This document shows, one piece after another, positions 54,017 through 63,888 of a stretch of DNA of 64,000 bases; the first letter of the stretch is position 1; each line of letters opens with the position of its first letter. The notes beneath the pieces were generated by a model that worked only from the letters and a program-made list of their open reading frames with translations, was not told the origin of the DNA and ran no database searches. The position numbers and the translations under genes were made by a program. The DNA is from Ralstonia wenshanensis (GTDB lineage: Bacteria; Pseudomonadota; Gammaproteobacteria; Burkholderiales; Burkholderiaceae), in assembly GCF_021173085.1 (NCBI RefSeq), contig NZ_CP076412.1, forward strand, positions 558,001 to 622,000, in the 5' to 3' direction.

Positions 54017-55219
54017 TCAGCGGCGGCCGGAGCGCGAGATGACGTCCACCCAGACGGCCAGCACGAGGATGCCGCCCTTGACGATCATCTGCCAGTAAGC
54101 GTCGACGTCGAGCATCGACATGCCGTTGTCGAGGCTGGCCATGACGAGCGCACCGACCAGCGCACCGTAGACCGTGCCCGCGCCGCCCCGCATGGACGTG
54201 CCGCCGATAAAGCAGGCCGCAATGGCATCCAGCTCGCCCATGGTTCCGGCAGATGGCGAACCTGCAGCAAGACGCGCCGTATTGACGATGCCGGCAAACG
54301 CACACATGAGGCCCATGAGCCCGAAGATGGCGAGCTTCACGCGATCGGTGTTGATGCCCGACAGGCGCGTGGCCTCAAGGTTTGAACCCACCGAGTAGAT
54401 ACGGCGGCCGAACACCGTCTGGCTGGCGATCCAAGAAAAAATGCCGAGCAACGCCAGTACGAGCAGAACCGGCACCGGGATGCCGCCATAGCTGTTGAGC
54501 GTGGCGACAAATGCGACGATGACAGCGCCCGCCACAACCAACTTGGCGACGTCTTGCCAGAGCGGCGCAACGTCGAGTTCATAACGGCGGTGCTCGCGCC
54601 GCTGCCGGACAACGACGAAGATCAACAGGCAGAAAATCAGCACCGCCATCAGGTCGCCCACTCGGCGCGGCAGGTAGCCCTGGCCAATCAGAACGAAGCT
54701 GTCCGACACCGGCGCAATCGTTGAGCCATGTGTGAGGCCGAGCAGGATGCCGCGATACGCGAGCATGCCGCCCAGGCCAACGATAAAGGACGGAACGCCC
54801 CGGTAGGTTGACCACCATCCGTTGAACAGGCCCATGGCCACGCCGAGCAGCAACACCACGGGCACCGTCGCCGTGATCGGCCAACCCAGTCCCTGGTCCA
54901 GGATGGCAGCTACGCCACCCAACAGGCCAAGCAGCGATCCGACCGAGAGATCGATCTCGCCCGCGATGATCACGAACACCATCCCGCAGGCCAGCATCCC
55001 CGTGATCGACATCTGCCGCAGCAGATTGGAGAGATTGCGGGCCGACGTAAACGCACCGTCGGTCAGTATCGAAAAAAACAGCCAGATCGCGGCCACGGCA
55101 ATCAGCAACGCGAGGATCTTGTAGCGTGCGAACAGTTGCCTCAGGCGCTGGCTTGCCTTGAACGTGTTGCGCGAATCGCCCACCCCGCCCGTGGCTTGTG
55201 GGCTCGTTTGAGAAGTCAT
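54017..55219 (-). CDS. xylH: Xylose ABC transporter permease
   Basis: Protein of 400 aa with about ten hydrophobic helices and permease landmarks ([46 protein letters not shown]). Length close to E. coli XylH (393 aa). The start overlaps the xylG stop (ATGA). Forms the membrane channel with XylG as ATPase. Confidence 0.85.
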   Translation of the reverse strand: MTSQTSPQATGGVGDSRNTFKASQRLRQLFARYKILALLIAVAAIWLFFSILTDGAFTSARNLSNLLRQMSITGMLACGMVFVIIAGEIDLSVGSLLGLLGGVAAILDQGLGWPITATVPVVLLLGVAMGLFNGWWSTYRGVPSFIVGLGGMLAYRGILLGLTHGSTIAPVSDSFVLIGQGYLPRRVGDLMAVLIFCLLIFVVVRQRREHRRYELDVAPLWQDVAKLVVAGAVIVAFVATLNSYGGIPVPVLLVLALLGIFSWIASQTVFGRRIYSVGSNLEATRLSGINTDRVKLAIFGLMGLMCAFAGIVNTARLAAGSPSAGTMGELDAIAACFIGGTSMRGGAGTVYGALVGALVMASLDNGMSMLDVDAYWQMIVKGGILVLAVWVDVISRSGRR

Positions 55220-56775
55220 GCCTGGCCACCCTGGTGGAAAGTTGTTGCATGCCGCGCCGGCTGAATGGCGGCGGTCAGAATGTGTTCCTGCGTCAGTCCG
55301 TCGTTCACGAAGTCGCCGCGCAGTTCCCCCTCGCCGATCACGAGCACGCGGTCCGAAATGCCAAGCACTTCGGGCAACTCCGACGAGATCACGATGATGG
55401 CCATGCCGCGCTTGGCGAGGTCGCCGATCAGCTTGTAGATCTCGTACTTGGCGCCGACATCCACGCCGCGCGTGGGCTCATCCAGAATCAGGACGCGCGG
55501 CTCGGTGAGCAGCATCCGGGTGAGGACGGCCTTTTGCTGATTGCCGCCAGACAGGCTGGCAATCGGCAGCATCGGATGCGCGGCACGCACGGCAAGCCGC
55601 CGCATCTCTTTGCGGATCGTGTCGAGTTCGGCCGCGCCATCAATGCGCCCGAGACGCGAAAAACGCTGGAGGACGGCAAGCGTGATGTTGTGTCCGACGC
55701 TCATCAGCGAGACGATGCCGTGACGTTTTCGGTCTTCCGGCACCATCGCGATACCCGCACGAATGGCATCAAGTGGCGCGCGGACTTTCAACGGTTTGCC
55801 GTCAAGTACAAGCTCGACTTCGCTGGCGCCTTCATACGCGCCAAACACCGCCTGCATCAGCTCTGTACGCCCTGCACCGACCAGCCCAGCCACGCCAAGA
55901 ATTTCGCCACGCCGCACCGAAAAGGACACATCGTCGACCCGCTTGCGAGTCGGGTTGTTCGCGTCATAGCACGTCACATTGCGCGCCTCGAAAACAACCT
56001 CCCCGATGGGATGGGGTTCGCGCGGGAACAGTTGCGTGATCTCGCGCCCGACCATCTGGGCGATGATGAGGTCGGTGGTCAGGTCTTGCATCGGCGCGGT
56101 CGACACATGGCGGCCGTCGCGGATGACGGTGACCGTGTCGCACACTGCTTCCACCTCGTCGAGCTTGTGCGAGATATAGACACACGCAATGCCGCGCGCC
56201 TTCAGATCACGCACGATATCGAGCAGGATGCGCGTTTCAGCCGCCGTGAGCGACGACGATGGCTCGTCCAGGATCAGCAGCTTGGCGCGCTTGTTGAGCG
56301 CCTTGGCGATCTCAATCAATTGCTGATGGCCGCCGCCGTAGTGCATCACGGGCAACGCCACGTTGATGCCCTGGATGTTCAGGTCGCGCAGCAGCTTGTC
56401 CGCGCCCTGGTACATCGCCGCGTAGTTCATGCGGCCGCCAGGCAGCGTGATCTCGTTGCCGAGATAGATGTTCTCAGCCACCGACAATTCCGGCACCAGC
56501 ATCAGTTCCTGGTGGATGATGACGATGCCCGCCCGCTCGGTGTCGCGAATACCGCTCGCGCGGAGCGGCTGCCCCTCCCAGAGGATTTCGCCATCCCAGG
56601 TGCCGCTCGGGTACACACCCGAAAGCACCTTCATGAGCGTCGATTTTCCGGCGCCGTTCTCGCCGCACAGGCCAACACACTCGCCTGGCCTCACGACCAG
56701 GTTGATACCGTCGAGCGCCTTCACACCGTCAAACGTCTTGACGATGCCGCGCATCTGCAACAGAGGTTCAGACAT
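55216..56775 (-). CDS. xylG: Xylose ABC transporter ATPase
   Basis: Protein of 519 aa with two ATPase modules. Module one: GENGAGKST and [11 protein letters not shown]; module two: LVGAGRTEL (degenerate Walker A), [12 protein letters not shown] and [12 protein letters not shown]. Start set at [13 protein letters not shown]. It is separated from xylF by an 81-bp space with a strong hairpin. Confidence 0.85.
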   Translation of the reverse strand: MSEPLLQMRGIVKTFDGVKALDGINLVVRPGECVGLCGENGAGKSTLMKVLSGVYPSGTWDGEILWEGQPLRASGIRDTERAGIVIIHQELMLVPELSVAENIYLGNEITLPGGRMNYAAMYQGADKLLRDLNIQGINVALPVMHYGGGHQQLIEIAKALNKRAKLLILDEPSSSLTAAETRILLDIVRDLKARGIACVYISHKLDEVEAVCDTVTVIRDGRHVSTAPMQDLTTDLIIAQMVGREITQLFPREPHPIGEVVFEARNVTCYDANNPTRKRVDDVSFSVRRGEILGVAGLVGAGRTELMQAVFGAYEGASEVELVLDGKPLKVRAPLDAIRAGIAMVPEDRKRHGIVSLMSVGHNITLAVLQRFSRLGRIDGAAELDTIRKEMRRLAVRAAHPMLPIASLSGGNQQKAVLTRMLLTEPRVLILDEPTRGVDVGAKYEIYKLIGDLAKRGMAIIVISSELPEVLGISDRVLVIGEGELRGDFVNDGLTQEHILTAAIQPARHATTFHQGGQA

Positions 56776-56800
56776 GCCTCGTCCTTGAGGTACGAACGCG

Positions 56801-56831
56801 GCCGGCGACAAAGCGTTGGCTCGTCGCCGGC
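56801..56831 (-). promoter_or_regulatory. Hairpin between xylF and xylG
   Basis: GCCGGCGAC, 13 bases, GTCGCCGGC. As in the ytf operon, a stable stem-loop without T run after the binding-protein gene; it likely limits ATPase and permease expression relative to XylF. Confidence 0.55.
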
Positions 56832-56856
56832 ACAAAGTGGCCCTGACTGCGCGACC

Positions 56857-57885
56857 TTATTGGCCGCCGATCTGAGCCTGCGTGTAGAAGCCGTCTTTCA
56901 CCACCAGGTTGACGTTGTCTTTCGTGAGCTGGGTGGGTTGCAGCAACACCGTGTCGACCTTCTTCTTGCCGTTGTCGTACTGCGCGTTGAACTTCGGCTT
57001 GTCGCCCTTGGCGAGCGCCACGGAAAGCTGCGCGGCCTCGGTAGCAATCAGCTTGAGCGGCTTGTAGACCGTCATCGTCTGCGTGCCGGCAATCACACGC
57101 TTGACGGCGGCAAGGTCAGCATCCTGACCCGACACCGGTACCTTGCCGGCCAGCTTCTGCGCAGCCAGCGCCTGGATTGCGCCACCGGCCGTGCCGTCGT
57201 TGGATGCGACCACGGCATCGATCTTGTTGTTGTTCGCGGTCAGCGCGTTCTCGACGATACCCAGCGCCGCAGAGGCGCTCCACTCCGGCACCCATTGCGA
57301 GCCAACGACCTTGATGTCGCCACGGTCGATGGCCGGCTGCAGCACCTTCAACTGGCCCTGCCGCAGCATCTTCGCGTTGTTGTCCGTCGGTGCGCCGCCC
57401 AGCAGGAAGTAGTTGCCCTTCGGGCGCACGTTGTAGACGCCCTGCGCTTGCAGCTCGCCCACCTTCTCGTTGTCGAAGGAGATATAGGCGTCAACATCTG
57501 CATCGAGAATCAGGCGGTCGTACGACACCACCTTGATGCCGGCCTTCTTGGCTTCGGCCACCACATTGGTCAGCGCCTTGGAGTTGAACGGCACGATGAC
57601 GATCACGTCGACGCCGCGCGAGATCAGGTTCTCGATCTGGGAGATCTGGCGTTGCTCGCTGGCATCCGCCGATTGCACCGACACCTTGGCACCCAGCTTT
57701 TCTGCGGCGGCGACGAAGTAGTCGCGGTCGCGCGACCAGCGCTCCACGCGCAGGTCGTCGATACAAAAGCCGATTTCCGGATGCGCCTTGCTGGCGTGCG
57801 CCAGCGGCGCTGCAATCGACAGGCTGGCGAGCATTGCACCGCAAAAGGCGGCCCTCAGAACACTACGGCGTTGGTTCGATTTCAT
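56857..57885 (-). CDS. xylF: Xylose ABC transporter substrate-binding protein
   Basis: Protein of 342 aa with a signal peptide (VLRAAFCGAMLASLSIAAPLAHA) and the XylF-type binding fold: IGFCIDDLRVERWSRDRDYF, VDVIVIVPFNSKAL, VVSYDRLILDADVDAYISFD and PVSGQDADLAAV. These are hallmarks of D-xylose binding. First gene of the transporter operon. Confidence 0.9.
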   Translation of the reverse strand: MKSNQRRSVLRAAFCGAMLASLSIAAPLAHASKAHPEIGFCIDDLRVERWSRDRDYFVAAAEKLGAKVSVQSADASEQRQISQIENLISRGVDVIVIVPFNSKALTNVVAEAKKAGIKVVSYDRLILDADVDAYISFDNEKVGELQAQGVYNVRPKGNYFLLGGAPTDNNAKMLRQGQLKVLQPAIDRGDIKVVGSQWVPEWSASAALGIVENALTANNNKIDAVVASNDGTAGGAIQALAAQKLAGKVPVSGQDADLAAVKRVIAGTQTMTVYKPLKLIATEAAQLSVALAKGDKPKFNAQYDNGKKKVDTVLLQPTQLTKDNVNLVVKDGFYTQAQIGGQ

Positions 57886-58164
57886 GTCTCACTCCATCTT
57901 CTATTGTTGGTGGATACCCCTAGGCCGACGGTGCGCGTGGTGCGCCGCAATAGTGATCTCGCCCGGCTCGACGGCCATCGCATGGTGATGCGGCCGCTCA
58001 GCACGGGCAATTACGAAATTGCCCAACCGCCCTAACATTTCTTGCCACCCCGCTGCGATCGTCTGACAGCGCCCCACGTAGCCAATAGAATGTGCAAGCG
58101 CGCAGCACGCCCCAGCGCTGCAGCCGTTTGGCAACCCCTGCCACCGCGAGCGGCCCGAGCCACC
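57886..58164. promoter_or_regulatory. Divergent promoter region of xylF and xylR
   Basis: A 279-bp space that must hold the XylR operators and both promoters. I see no perfect palindrome long enough to name the sites. Confidence 0.4.
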
Positions 58165-59388
58165 ATGCACCGTCAACCGTCCGATCCATCGCAGCACGCG
58201 CGCATTCATCGCATTGCGCTGCTGTTCAATGCCAACAAGGTGTATGACCGCGAGATCATCGCGGGCATTGGCGACTACATGCGCTCCACCCGCGTGACGT
58301 GGGACCTGTTTCTGGAAGAGGATTTCCGCTGCCGCCTACCCGGCATCGAGCGCTTTGACGGCGACGGCATCATTGCGGATTTCGACGACCCCGCCGTCGC
58401 CGAAGCGCTGCGCGGTTGCCCGCTACCGGTGGTGGCCGTCGGCTCATCGTATGAAGATGCAACGCAATACCCGGCAAAGGAGCCGTATGTCGCAACGGAC
58501 AACGGCAAGCTGGTCGCGCTGGCCTACCGGCACCTGATCGAAGCCGGCCTGCAGCACTTTGCGCTGTACAGCCTGCCCCAGGCGCCCGAGAACCGCTGGG
58601 CACAGCAGCGCGAACTCGCCTTTACGCGCTTGCGCCGGCTCGACAATCCCACCGCCCCGATCGAGCAGGAGATTTACCGGGGCCTCTCGACCAGCGCGCC
58701 GACCTGGCATCAGGCGATCGGTCAGTTGATTGAATGGCTGCGCGCCTTGCCCAAGCCCATCGGCATCATCGCCGTGACGGATGCGCGAGCCCGGCACCTG
58801 CTGCAGGCCTGCATGACGGCAGGCTTGGCCGTGCCGGAGGAAGTCGCCATCATCGGCATCGACAACGATCCGCTCACACGCACCTTGAGCCGCATCCCGT
58901 TGTCGTCCGTCATTCAGGGCACCGTGGAGATGGGTCGCACGGCCGCACACCTGCTGCATCAGATGCTGGGCGGTGCCCGCCTGGCAGGCCGGCAGATTCT
59001 CGTGCCGCCCGTTGGCATCAATGTGCTGGCGTCGTCCCGGCACCAGCCGCTTGCCAGCCCGTATGTCATGCGCGCGCGCCACTTCATCCGGCAGTACGCC
59101 TGCCAGGGAATCAAGACCGAGCAGGTCGCAGACTACGTCGGTATCTCGCGGTCATCGCTCGAAGAACACTTTCGTCGTGAATTGAATTGCACCGTGCACC
59201 AGGAAATCCTTCGTCATAAGCTCGATGCCGCCAAGCACATGCTGGCCAGCCGTGATGTCGCCACCGCCGAGGTGGCGGTGCGCTGCGGCTTTACCTCCCC
59301 GCAATACATGCACGCCGTATTCCGACGCGAGCTGGATTGCACGCCACGCGAATACCAGGAACGCACCATCACAGAGGGCCAATCATGA
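58165..59388 (+). CDS. xylR: XylR-type activator (LacI-like sensor plus AraC helix-turn-helix)
   Basis: Protein of 407 aa. Residues 10-285 form a periplasmic-binding-like xylose sensor (FNANKVYDREIIAGIGDYM, IIGIDNDPLTRTL), and the C-terminal 110 residues the AraC DNA-binding pair (QVADYVGISRSSLEEHFRREL, EVAVRCGFTSPQYMHAVFRR). This is the architecture of E. coli XylR, an activator responding to D-xylose. The stop overlaps the mutarotase start (ATGA). Confidence 0.88.
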   Translation: MHRQPSDPSQHARIHRIALLFNANKVYDREIIAGIGDYMRSTRVTWDLFLEEDFRCRLPGIERFDGDGIIADFDDPAVAEALRGCPLPVVAVGSSYEDATQYPAKEPYVATDNGKLVALAYRHLIEAGLQHFALYSLPQAPENRWAQQRELAFTRLRRLDNPTAPIEQEIYRGLSTSAPTWHQAIGQLIEWLRALPKPIGIIAVTDARARHLLQACMTAGLAVPEEVAIIGIDNDPLTRTLSRIPLSSVIQGTVEMGRTAAHLLHQMLGGARLAGRQILVPPVGINVLASSRHQPLASPYVMRARHFIRQYACQGIKTEQVADYVGISRSSLEEHFRRELNCTVHQEILRHKLDAAKHMLASRDVATAEVAVRCGFTSPQYMHAVFRRELDCTPREYQERTITEGQS

Positions 59389-60467
59389 GCATCGCGTCAG
59401 CGCTGTCCGCACACGCGCCGCTCGACGGCGCCATCTCGTCAGCAACATGGGGACAACTGCCGGGCGGTGAACCGGTTCGGCTGTTCACGCTGCGCAATGC
59501 CTTGGGCATGCGCGTTTCGATCAGCGACCTGGGGGCGACGCTCGTCTCCTGGCAAGCGCCTGACCGCGGCGGGCGCCTGGGCGAGATTCTCCTGAACCAC
59601 GCGACGCCAGCCGCCTACCTTGAATCACCAGGCTATCTGGGCGGATTGATCGGACGCTGGGCGAACCGGATTGCGGGCGCGCGGTTCACGCTCGACGGCA
59701 TCGACTACGCCCTCGATCGCAATGAAGGCGGCAATCTGCTCCATGGGGGGGCGAGCGGGTTTCATCGGGCGCTATGGCACGCCGAGGATCACGACGGCGC
59801 ATTGGTCATGCGGCTCAACTCCCCGGAAGGCGATGCGGGATTCCCCGGCAACGTCGCCGTCCAGGTTCGCTATGCGCTTGACGACGATGGCACGCTGTCG
59901 ATCGACTACGAAGCCCGGACCGATGCGCCCACGCCGATCAACCTGACAAGCCACGGGTATTTCAACCTGAGCGGCAAGCCCGGCACCGACATCAAGGGCC
60001 ACATCCTGTCGATCGATGCCGACGCGTATCTGGAAGTCGATGCCAAGCTGATCCCGACACGAACAGCCAGCGTTGCGGGCACGGCGTTCGATTTTCGCCA
60101 GGGTGCGCCCATCGGGGTACGGCTGGACTGGCCTAACGCGCAACTCGCGCAGGCCGGCGGGTTCGACCACTGCTTTGTGCTGCGCAATACAGCGCCGGAG
60201 GGGCGCTCGCAGGTGCGCCCAGTCGCCCGGCTGTATGACCCCGGCAGCGGGCGCGAATTGACAGTGCTCACCGATCAGCGCGGGCTGCAGTTTTATTCGG
60301 GCCACAAGCTGGCTGGCACGCACGCGCTACGCAGCGGCTTATGCCTGGAAGCGAGTGCGTTCCCGAACCAGGTCAACATGCCCGATGCGGAATCGGTCAT
60401 GTTCCGCCCGGGCCAGGTCTACCGGCAGCACACCGCATACCGCGTGTCGGTTGCTGAAGAAGCCTGA
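59385..60467 (+). CDS. galM: Aldose 1-epimerase (mutarotase)
   Basis: Protein of 360 aa that interconverts alpha and beta anomers of aldoses. Visible active-site parts: the His in NLTSHGYFNL, GFDHCFVL, and the catalytic Glu in LCLEASAFPNQVN. It overlaps xylR by four bases and likely serves xylose (or galactose/arabinose) entry into the oxidative pathway. Confidence 0.85.
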   Translation: MSIASALSAHAPLDGAISSATWGQLPGGEPVRLFTLRNALGMRVSISDLGATLVSWQAPDRGGRLGEILLNHATPAAYLESPGYLGGLIGRWANRIAGARFTLDGIDYALDRNEGGNLLHGGASGFHRALWHAEDHDGALVMRLNSPEGDAGFPGNVAVQVRYALDDDGTLSIDYEARTDAPTPINLTSHGYFNLSGKPGTDIKGHILSIDADAYLEVDAKLIPTRTASVAGTAFDFRQGAPIGVRLDWPNAQLAQAGGFDHCFVLRNTAPEGRSQVRPVARLYDPGSGRELTVLTDQRGLQFYSGHKLAGTHALRSGLCLEASAFPNQVNMPDAESVMFRPGQVYRQHTAYRVSVAEEA

Positions 60468-60519
60468 GCGAGACCTGATCCGCAGACCTAAGCCGAGCTG
60501 AGGCACGCGGCCTGGATGT

Positions 60520-61947
60520 TCAATGCGCAGCTGCGGCCGCGCCGTGCATGACTTCGTGCGAACCGCGAATGCCGTTGAACCATGCGTTGAGCACCACGGC
60601 CACCAGCGTGCCCATCACGATGCCGCTGTGGGTGATGGGGTGCGTCCAGTCCGGAAAGTGGTGGAAGAACGCCGGCGCCAGCGTCGGCATCATGCCAAAG
60701 CCGACCGATACGGCGATGATCAACAGGTTGTGGCGCTGCTGCTGGAAGTCGACCATGCCCAACATGCGGATGCCGGCTGCGGCCACCATCCCGAACATCA
60801 CGATGCCTGCGCCGCCCAGCACGTATTGCGGCACGGAAGCCACCACGTAAGACAGCTTCGGAAACAGCCCCAGCACGATCAGCAGCAACCCGCCGGCGGC
60901 CGCCACATAGCGCGAACGCACGCCCGTGATCGACACCAGCCCGATGTTCTGCGAAAACGACGTATGCGGAAACGTGTTGAACACCCCCGCCACCACCGTC
61001 GCCAGACCGTCGGCACGCAGGCCGTTGGTGAGTTCGTTGCGCGAGATGGGCTTGCCCACCACGTGCGACAGCGCGAGGAACATGCCGGTTGATTCCACCA
61101 GCGTGATCACGATCACGATGCACATCGAGATGATGGCCGACAGCTCGAACTTCGGCATGCCAAAGTGGAACGGCGTCACCAGCGTCATCAGCGGCGCGGC
61201 GCTGGCGTCGGCCAGCGACACCTTGCCAAACGCCGCCGCCACCAGCGTGCCCGTCACGATGCCAAGCAGCACCGCGATATTGCACAGCAGTGCGTTGCCG
61301 AACTTGGTGAGCAGCAGGATCGTCACCAGCACGAGCGCTGCAATGGCCAGGCCGAATGGATCGCCGAACGCCGGGTTCGGCACCATGTGCTTCACGCCGT
61401 CGACCACCTGCGGAATCATCTGCTGACCGCCCGCGGCCCAGTTGATGCCTACGCTCAGCAGCGAAAAGCCGATCAGCATGATGACCGTGCCCGTCACCAC
61501 GCGCGGGAACAGGCCCAGCAACCGGCCCATCAGCGGCGCAATGGCAATGCCGAACACACCAGAAACGATGGACGCCCCAAAAATGCCGGGCAGCCCCATG
61601 CCGGGCTCTACGCCAATGGCGATCATCGGTGCCACCGCAGCAAACGTAACACCCATCATCACCGGCAGGCGGATCCCGAAGATCAGGAAACCGAGCGATT
61701 GGATGAGCGTGCCGATCCCAGCCGCAAACAGGTCGCAATTGACGAGGTACGAGAGATCGCTCCTCGACAGGCCAAGCGCATTGCCGACAATCAGCGGCAC
61801 GGCAATCGCCCCGGCGTACATCACCAACAGGTGTTGCAGGCCAAGTGCGAACAGACGGGGCAGCGGCAGAAGCTCGTTGACGGGATCGGCAACGGTGTCG
61901 GCGATTGTCGACGAAGAAGGCGAGGGTTGGCCGGGGGATTGGCGCAT
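60520..61947 (-). CDS. NCS2 nucleobase/xanthine permease
   Basis: Protein of 475 aa with about twelve or more hydrophobic helices. The nucleobase transporter signature is present (QNIGLVSITGVRSRYVAAAGG, near residue 320), and the opening FALGLQHLLVMYAGAIAVPL. Members take up xanthine, urate or uracil with a proton or sodium ion; the choice is not readable. It stands alone between the xyl region and fliA. Confidence 0.88.
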   Translation of the reverse strand: MRQSPGQPSPSSSTIADTVADPVNELLPLPRLFALGLQHLLVMYAGAIAVPLIVGNALGLSRSDLSYLVNCDLFAAGIGTLIQSLGFLIFGIRLPVMMGVTFAAVAPMIAIGVEPGMGLPGIFGASIVSGVFGIAIAPLMGRLLGLFPRVVTGTVIMLIGFSLLSVGINWAAGGQQMIPQVVDGVKHMVPNPAFGDPFGLAIAALVLVTILLLTKFGNALLCNIAVLLGIVTGTLVAAAFGKVSLADASAAPLMTLVTPFHFGMPKFELSAIISMCIVIVITLVESTGMFLALSHVVGKPISRNELTNGLRADGLATVVAGVFNTFPHTSFSQNIGLVSITGVRSRYVAAAGGLLLIVLGLFPKLSYVVASVPQYVLGGAGIVMFGMVAAAGIRMLGMVDFQQQRHNLLIIAVSVGFGMMPTLAPAFFHHFPDWTHPITHSGIVMGTLVAVVLNAWFNGIRGSHEVMHGAAAAAH

Positions 61948-62325
61948 TGTCTGTCTCCTGGGGCCGCTCTCGTGTCAATGCCGGGAGCGTGCTTTAGGCG
62001 GATGGGGCGGATTGCATCCGCCGGCATTCATGCGGCGTGATGCCGCGTATTTGCCGGAATCTTGGAGGGGCGCCATTTTTCTGTCAACAATTCCATACGT
62101 TTTTTGTGTACATATTTTGCGTTCTTAAACGTATGTGCGCCGTCATCCACCTCTTCACGCCTCCACGCGTGCCCGCGTGGACGACGCCCCAAAGAAAAAG
62201 CGCGGCCGCGACATGAGTCGCTGGCCGCGCAGTAGAAATACCTGGCAGGTAAAGCTGGAACCGAGAGCCGCCAACAAACCCAGTGAAGCAGAAGGTCTTG
62301 TCAGTGGCGCTCAGCAGACCTCAGT
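61948..62325. other. 378-bp gap between the NCS2 gene and fliA
   Basis: Contains the permease promoter by position and the terminator at 62191-62230. Nothing else was seen in it. Confidence 0.4.
62191..62230 (-). terminator. Terminator after fliA
   Basis: On the minus strand GCGCGGCC, inner GCGAC/GTCGC arms around a short loop, GGCCGCGC, then TTTTTCTTT. It lies about 95 bp after the fliA stop and probably ends the flhF-flhG-fliA transcript. Confidence 0.8.
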
Positions 62326-63087
62326 TCAGGTCGGCGTCGGCAGCCATGCGCGATCACGCAGGCGCGAGCGGATGCGGGCGATGGCCTGGCTGTGGATCTG
62401 GCACACGCGCGATTCCGACACGCCCATCACGGCGCCGATTTCGCGCAGGTTCAGATCCTGCTCGTAGTAGAGGCTCATCATGAGCTTTTCGCGCTCGGGC
62501 AGTGCCTCGATGGCGGCGACAACCGATTCGCGCAGGTCGTGGTCCAGCAGCTGGTCCAGCGGCGTGGCGTCGTTCTCGGGCGCGCGGTTCTCGATGAAGG
62601 CGTCGGCGTCTTCACGGTCGAAATCTTCGTAATACAGCAGCTGGCTGCCTTGCAGGTCGACCAGTTGCTTCTGGTATTCGGCCAGCGACATGCCCAGCGC
62701 CGCGGCAATCTCGGTCTCGGTGGGCGCGCGGCCCTTCTGCTGCTGCAGCTTCTGGATCGCCTGCTCGATCGTGCGTGCGTTGCGGCGCAGGCCGCGCGGC
62801 AGCCAGTCCGAGCCGCGCAGTTCGTCCAGGATCGCGCCGCGAATACGCTGGGCCGCGTAGAACTCGAACTGCACGCCCTGCGTTTCCTCATAGCGCGACA
62901 GCGCATCGAGCAAGCCCATCATGCCAGCCTGGATCAGGTCGTCCAGCTCAACGCTGGCCGGCAACTTGACCATCATCTGGTTGGCAATGCGGCGCACCAG
63001 TGGTGCGTACGTGGCCATCTCGTCGGACTTGGTCTTGCGACCGGTTGCGGTGTACATATCCATGCCTGCCTTTGACGCTTCGTTCAT
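62326..63087 (-). CDS. fliA: Flagellar sigma-28 factor FliA
   Basis: Protein of 253 aa, alternative sigma factor for late flagellar and chemotaxis genes. Regions 2 (MATYAPLVRRIANQMM, LIQAGMMGLLDALSRYEE), 3 (RIRGAILDELRGSDW) and 4 (LNLREIGAVMGVSESRVCQI) are in order and complete. Start set at MNEASKAGMD; upstream codons add four residues without support. It follows the flhG-like gene by 8 bp, so it is co-transcribed. Confidence 0.92.
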   Translation of the reverse strand: MNEASKAGMDMYTATGRKTKSDEMATYAPLVRRIANQMMVKLPASVELDDLIQAGMMGLLDALSRYEETQGVQFEFYAAQRIRGAILDELRGSDWLPRGLRRNARTIEQAIQKLQQQKGRAPTETEIAAALGMSLAEYQKQLVDLQGSQLLYYEDFDREDADAFIENRAPENDATPLDQLLDHDLRESVVAAIEALPEREKLMMSLYYEQDLNLREIGAVMGVSESRVCQIHSQAIARIRSRLRDRAWLPTPT

Positions 63088-63095
63088 GCTGCGCC

Positions 63096-63875
63096 TCAAT
63101 AAACCAATTCGGCCGCGCGTGCGGTGGCGCCAAGCGTCGGAGTCGCTGTCGACATTGACGTTGCTTGCGCCGATTCATCTGCCGGCTGTGCCGGTGCCCG
63201 CGCCGACATGACCACCCGCGACGGCGCATTGCCATCACCGGCTTGGGCCTCGGCGCTGGCCCAGCTCAACATTTCTTCGGCAAGCTGGCGGAAGGCCATG
63301 GCCGAAGGCGATGCGGGAAACGCACTCGCCACGGGCTTGCCGAGCGAGAGCGCAAGTTCTACGTGCCGGTCCTCCGGGAGGTAGCCGGCGAAATCGATAC
63401 GGGTGTTCAGGTACTGGCCCACGGTGTTGGCCAGGTTGCCGAACACGCGCACTGCGGAATCCACCGAATGCGCGCCGCACACCACGGTGCGGATGCCAGC
63501 GCTGCCTTGCAGCACGGCGGTTTTCTTGAGCAGCGTGTACGCGCTCTTGATGCCTTCCGGACCATCGGAGAAGGTCAGCAGCACGTCGTCGCAGGCTTCG
63601 GCCACGGTGCTCAGCGCCCGGGTGCCGAAATGCGCGGCCACGAGCGTCACATCCGCCGTCTCGTCGTACTGCTCGAGCACGCCGGGCATGGCGAGCATGG
63701 TCTGGGCGTTCACCACGGCCGTGTCGCGGCCCATGGCGGACAGCGCGATGCGCAGGTTGTCGACAAAGTCATCGACCTGCTCTTCCGCACCGATCACCAG
63801 CACACGGCGGGCAGCAGCATGACCGAGCATGCGCCGCAGCCCTGCGGCTTGATCCTTGGCGAATGGCGTCGTCAT
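63096..63875 (-). CDS. flhG: FlhG/MinD-like flagellar protein without a P-loop
   Basis: Protein of 259 aa in the position of flhG, before fliA. The MinD-like layout is present (VLVIGAEEQ strand, DDVLLTFSDGPEGIKSAYTLLK, LPEDRHVELALSLGKPVASAFP), but the Walker A motif (GGKGGVGKT in FlhG) is missing at the N-terminus. Either this is a degenerate FlhG with altered control of flagellar number or a related protein. Start at MTTPFAKDQ. Confidence 0.6.
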   Translation of the reverse strand: MTTPFAKDQAAGLRRMLGHAAARRVLVIGAEEQVDDFVDNLRIALSAMGRDTAVVNAQTMLAMPGVLEQYDETADVTLVAAHFGTRALSTVAEACDDVLLTFSDGPEGIKSAYTLLKKTAVLQGSAGIRTVVCGAHSVDSAVRVFGNLANTVGQYLNTRIDFAGYLPEDRHVELALSLGKPVASAFPASPSAMAFRQLAEEMLSWASAEAQAGDGNAPSRVVMSARAPAQPADESAQATSMSTATPTLGATARAAELVY

Positions 63876-63888
63876 GGTCGCCCCCTTG

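Noticed and set aside
55198-58035. A 945-aa open frame on the plus strand
   Set aside because: It is the antisense of xylF, xylG and part of xylH, which have clear domains. High G+C codon bias keeps the opposite frame open.
60488-61978. 496-aa minus-strand frame overlapping the NCS2 permease
   Set aside because: It is a shifted frame of the permease, with no transmembrane pattern of its own.
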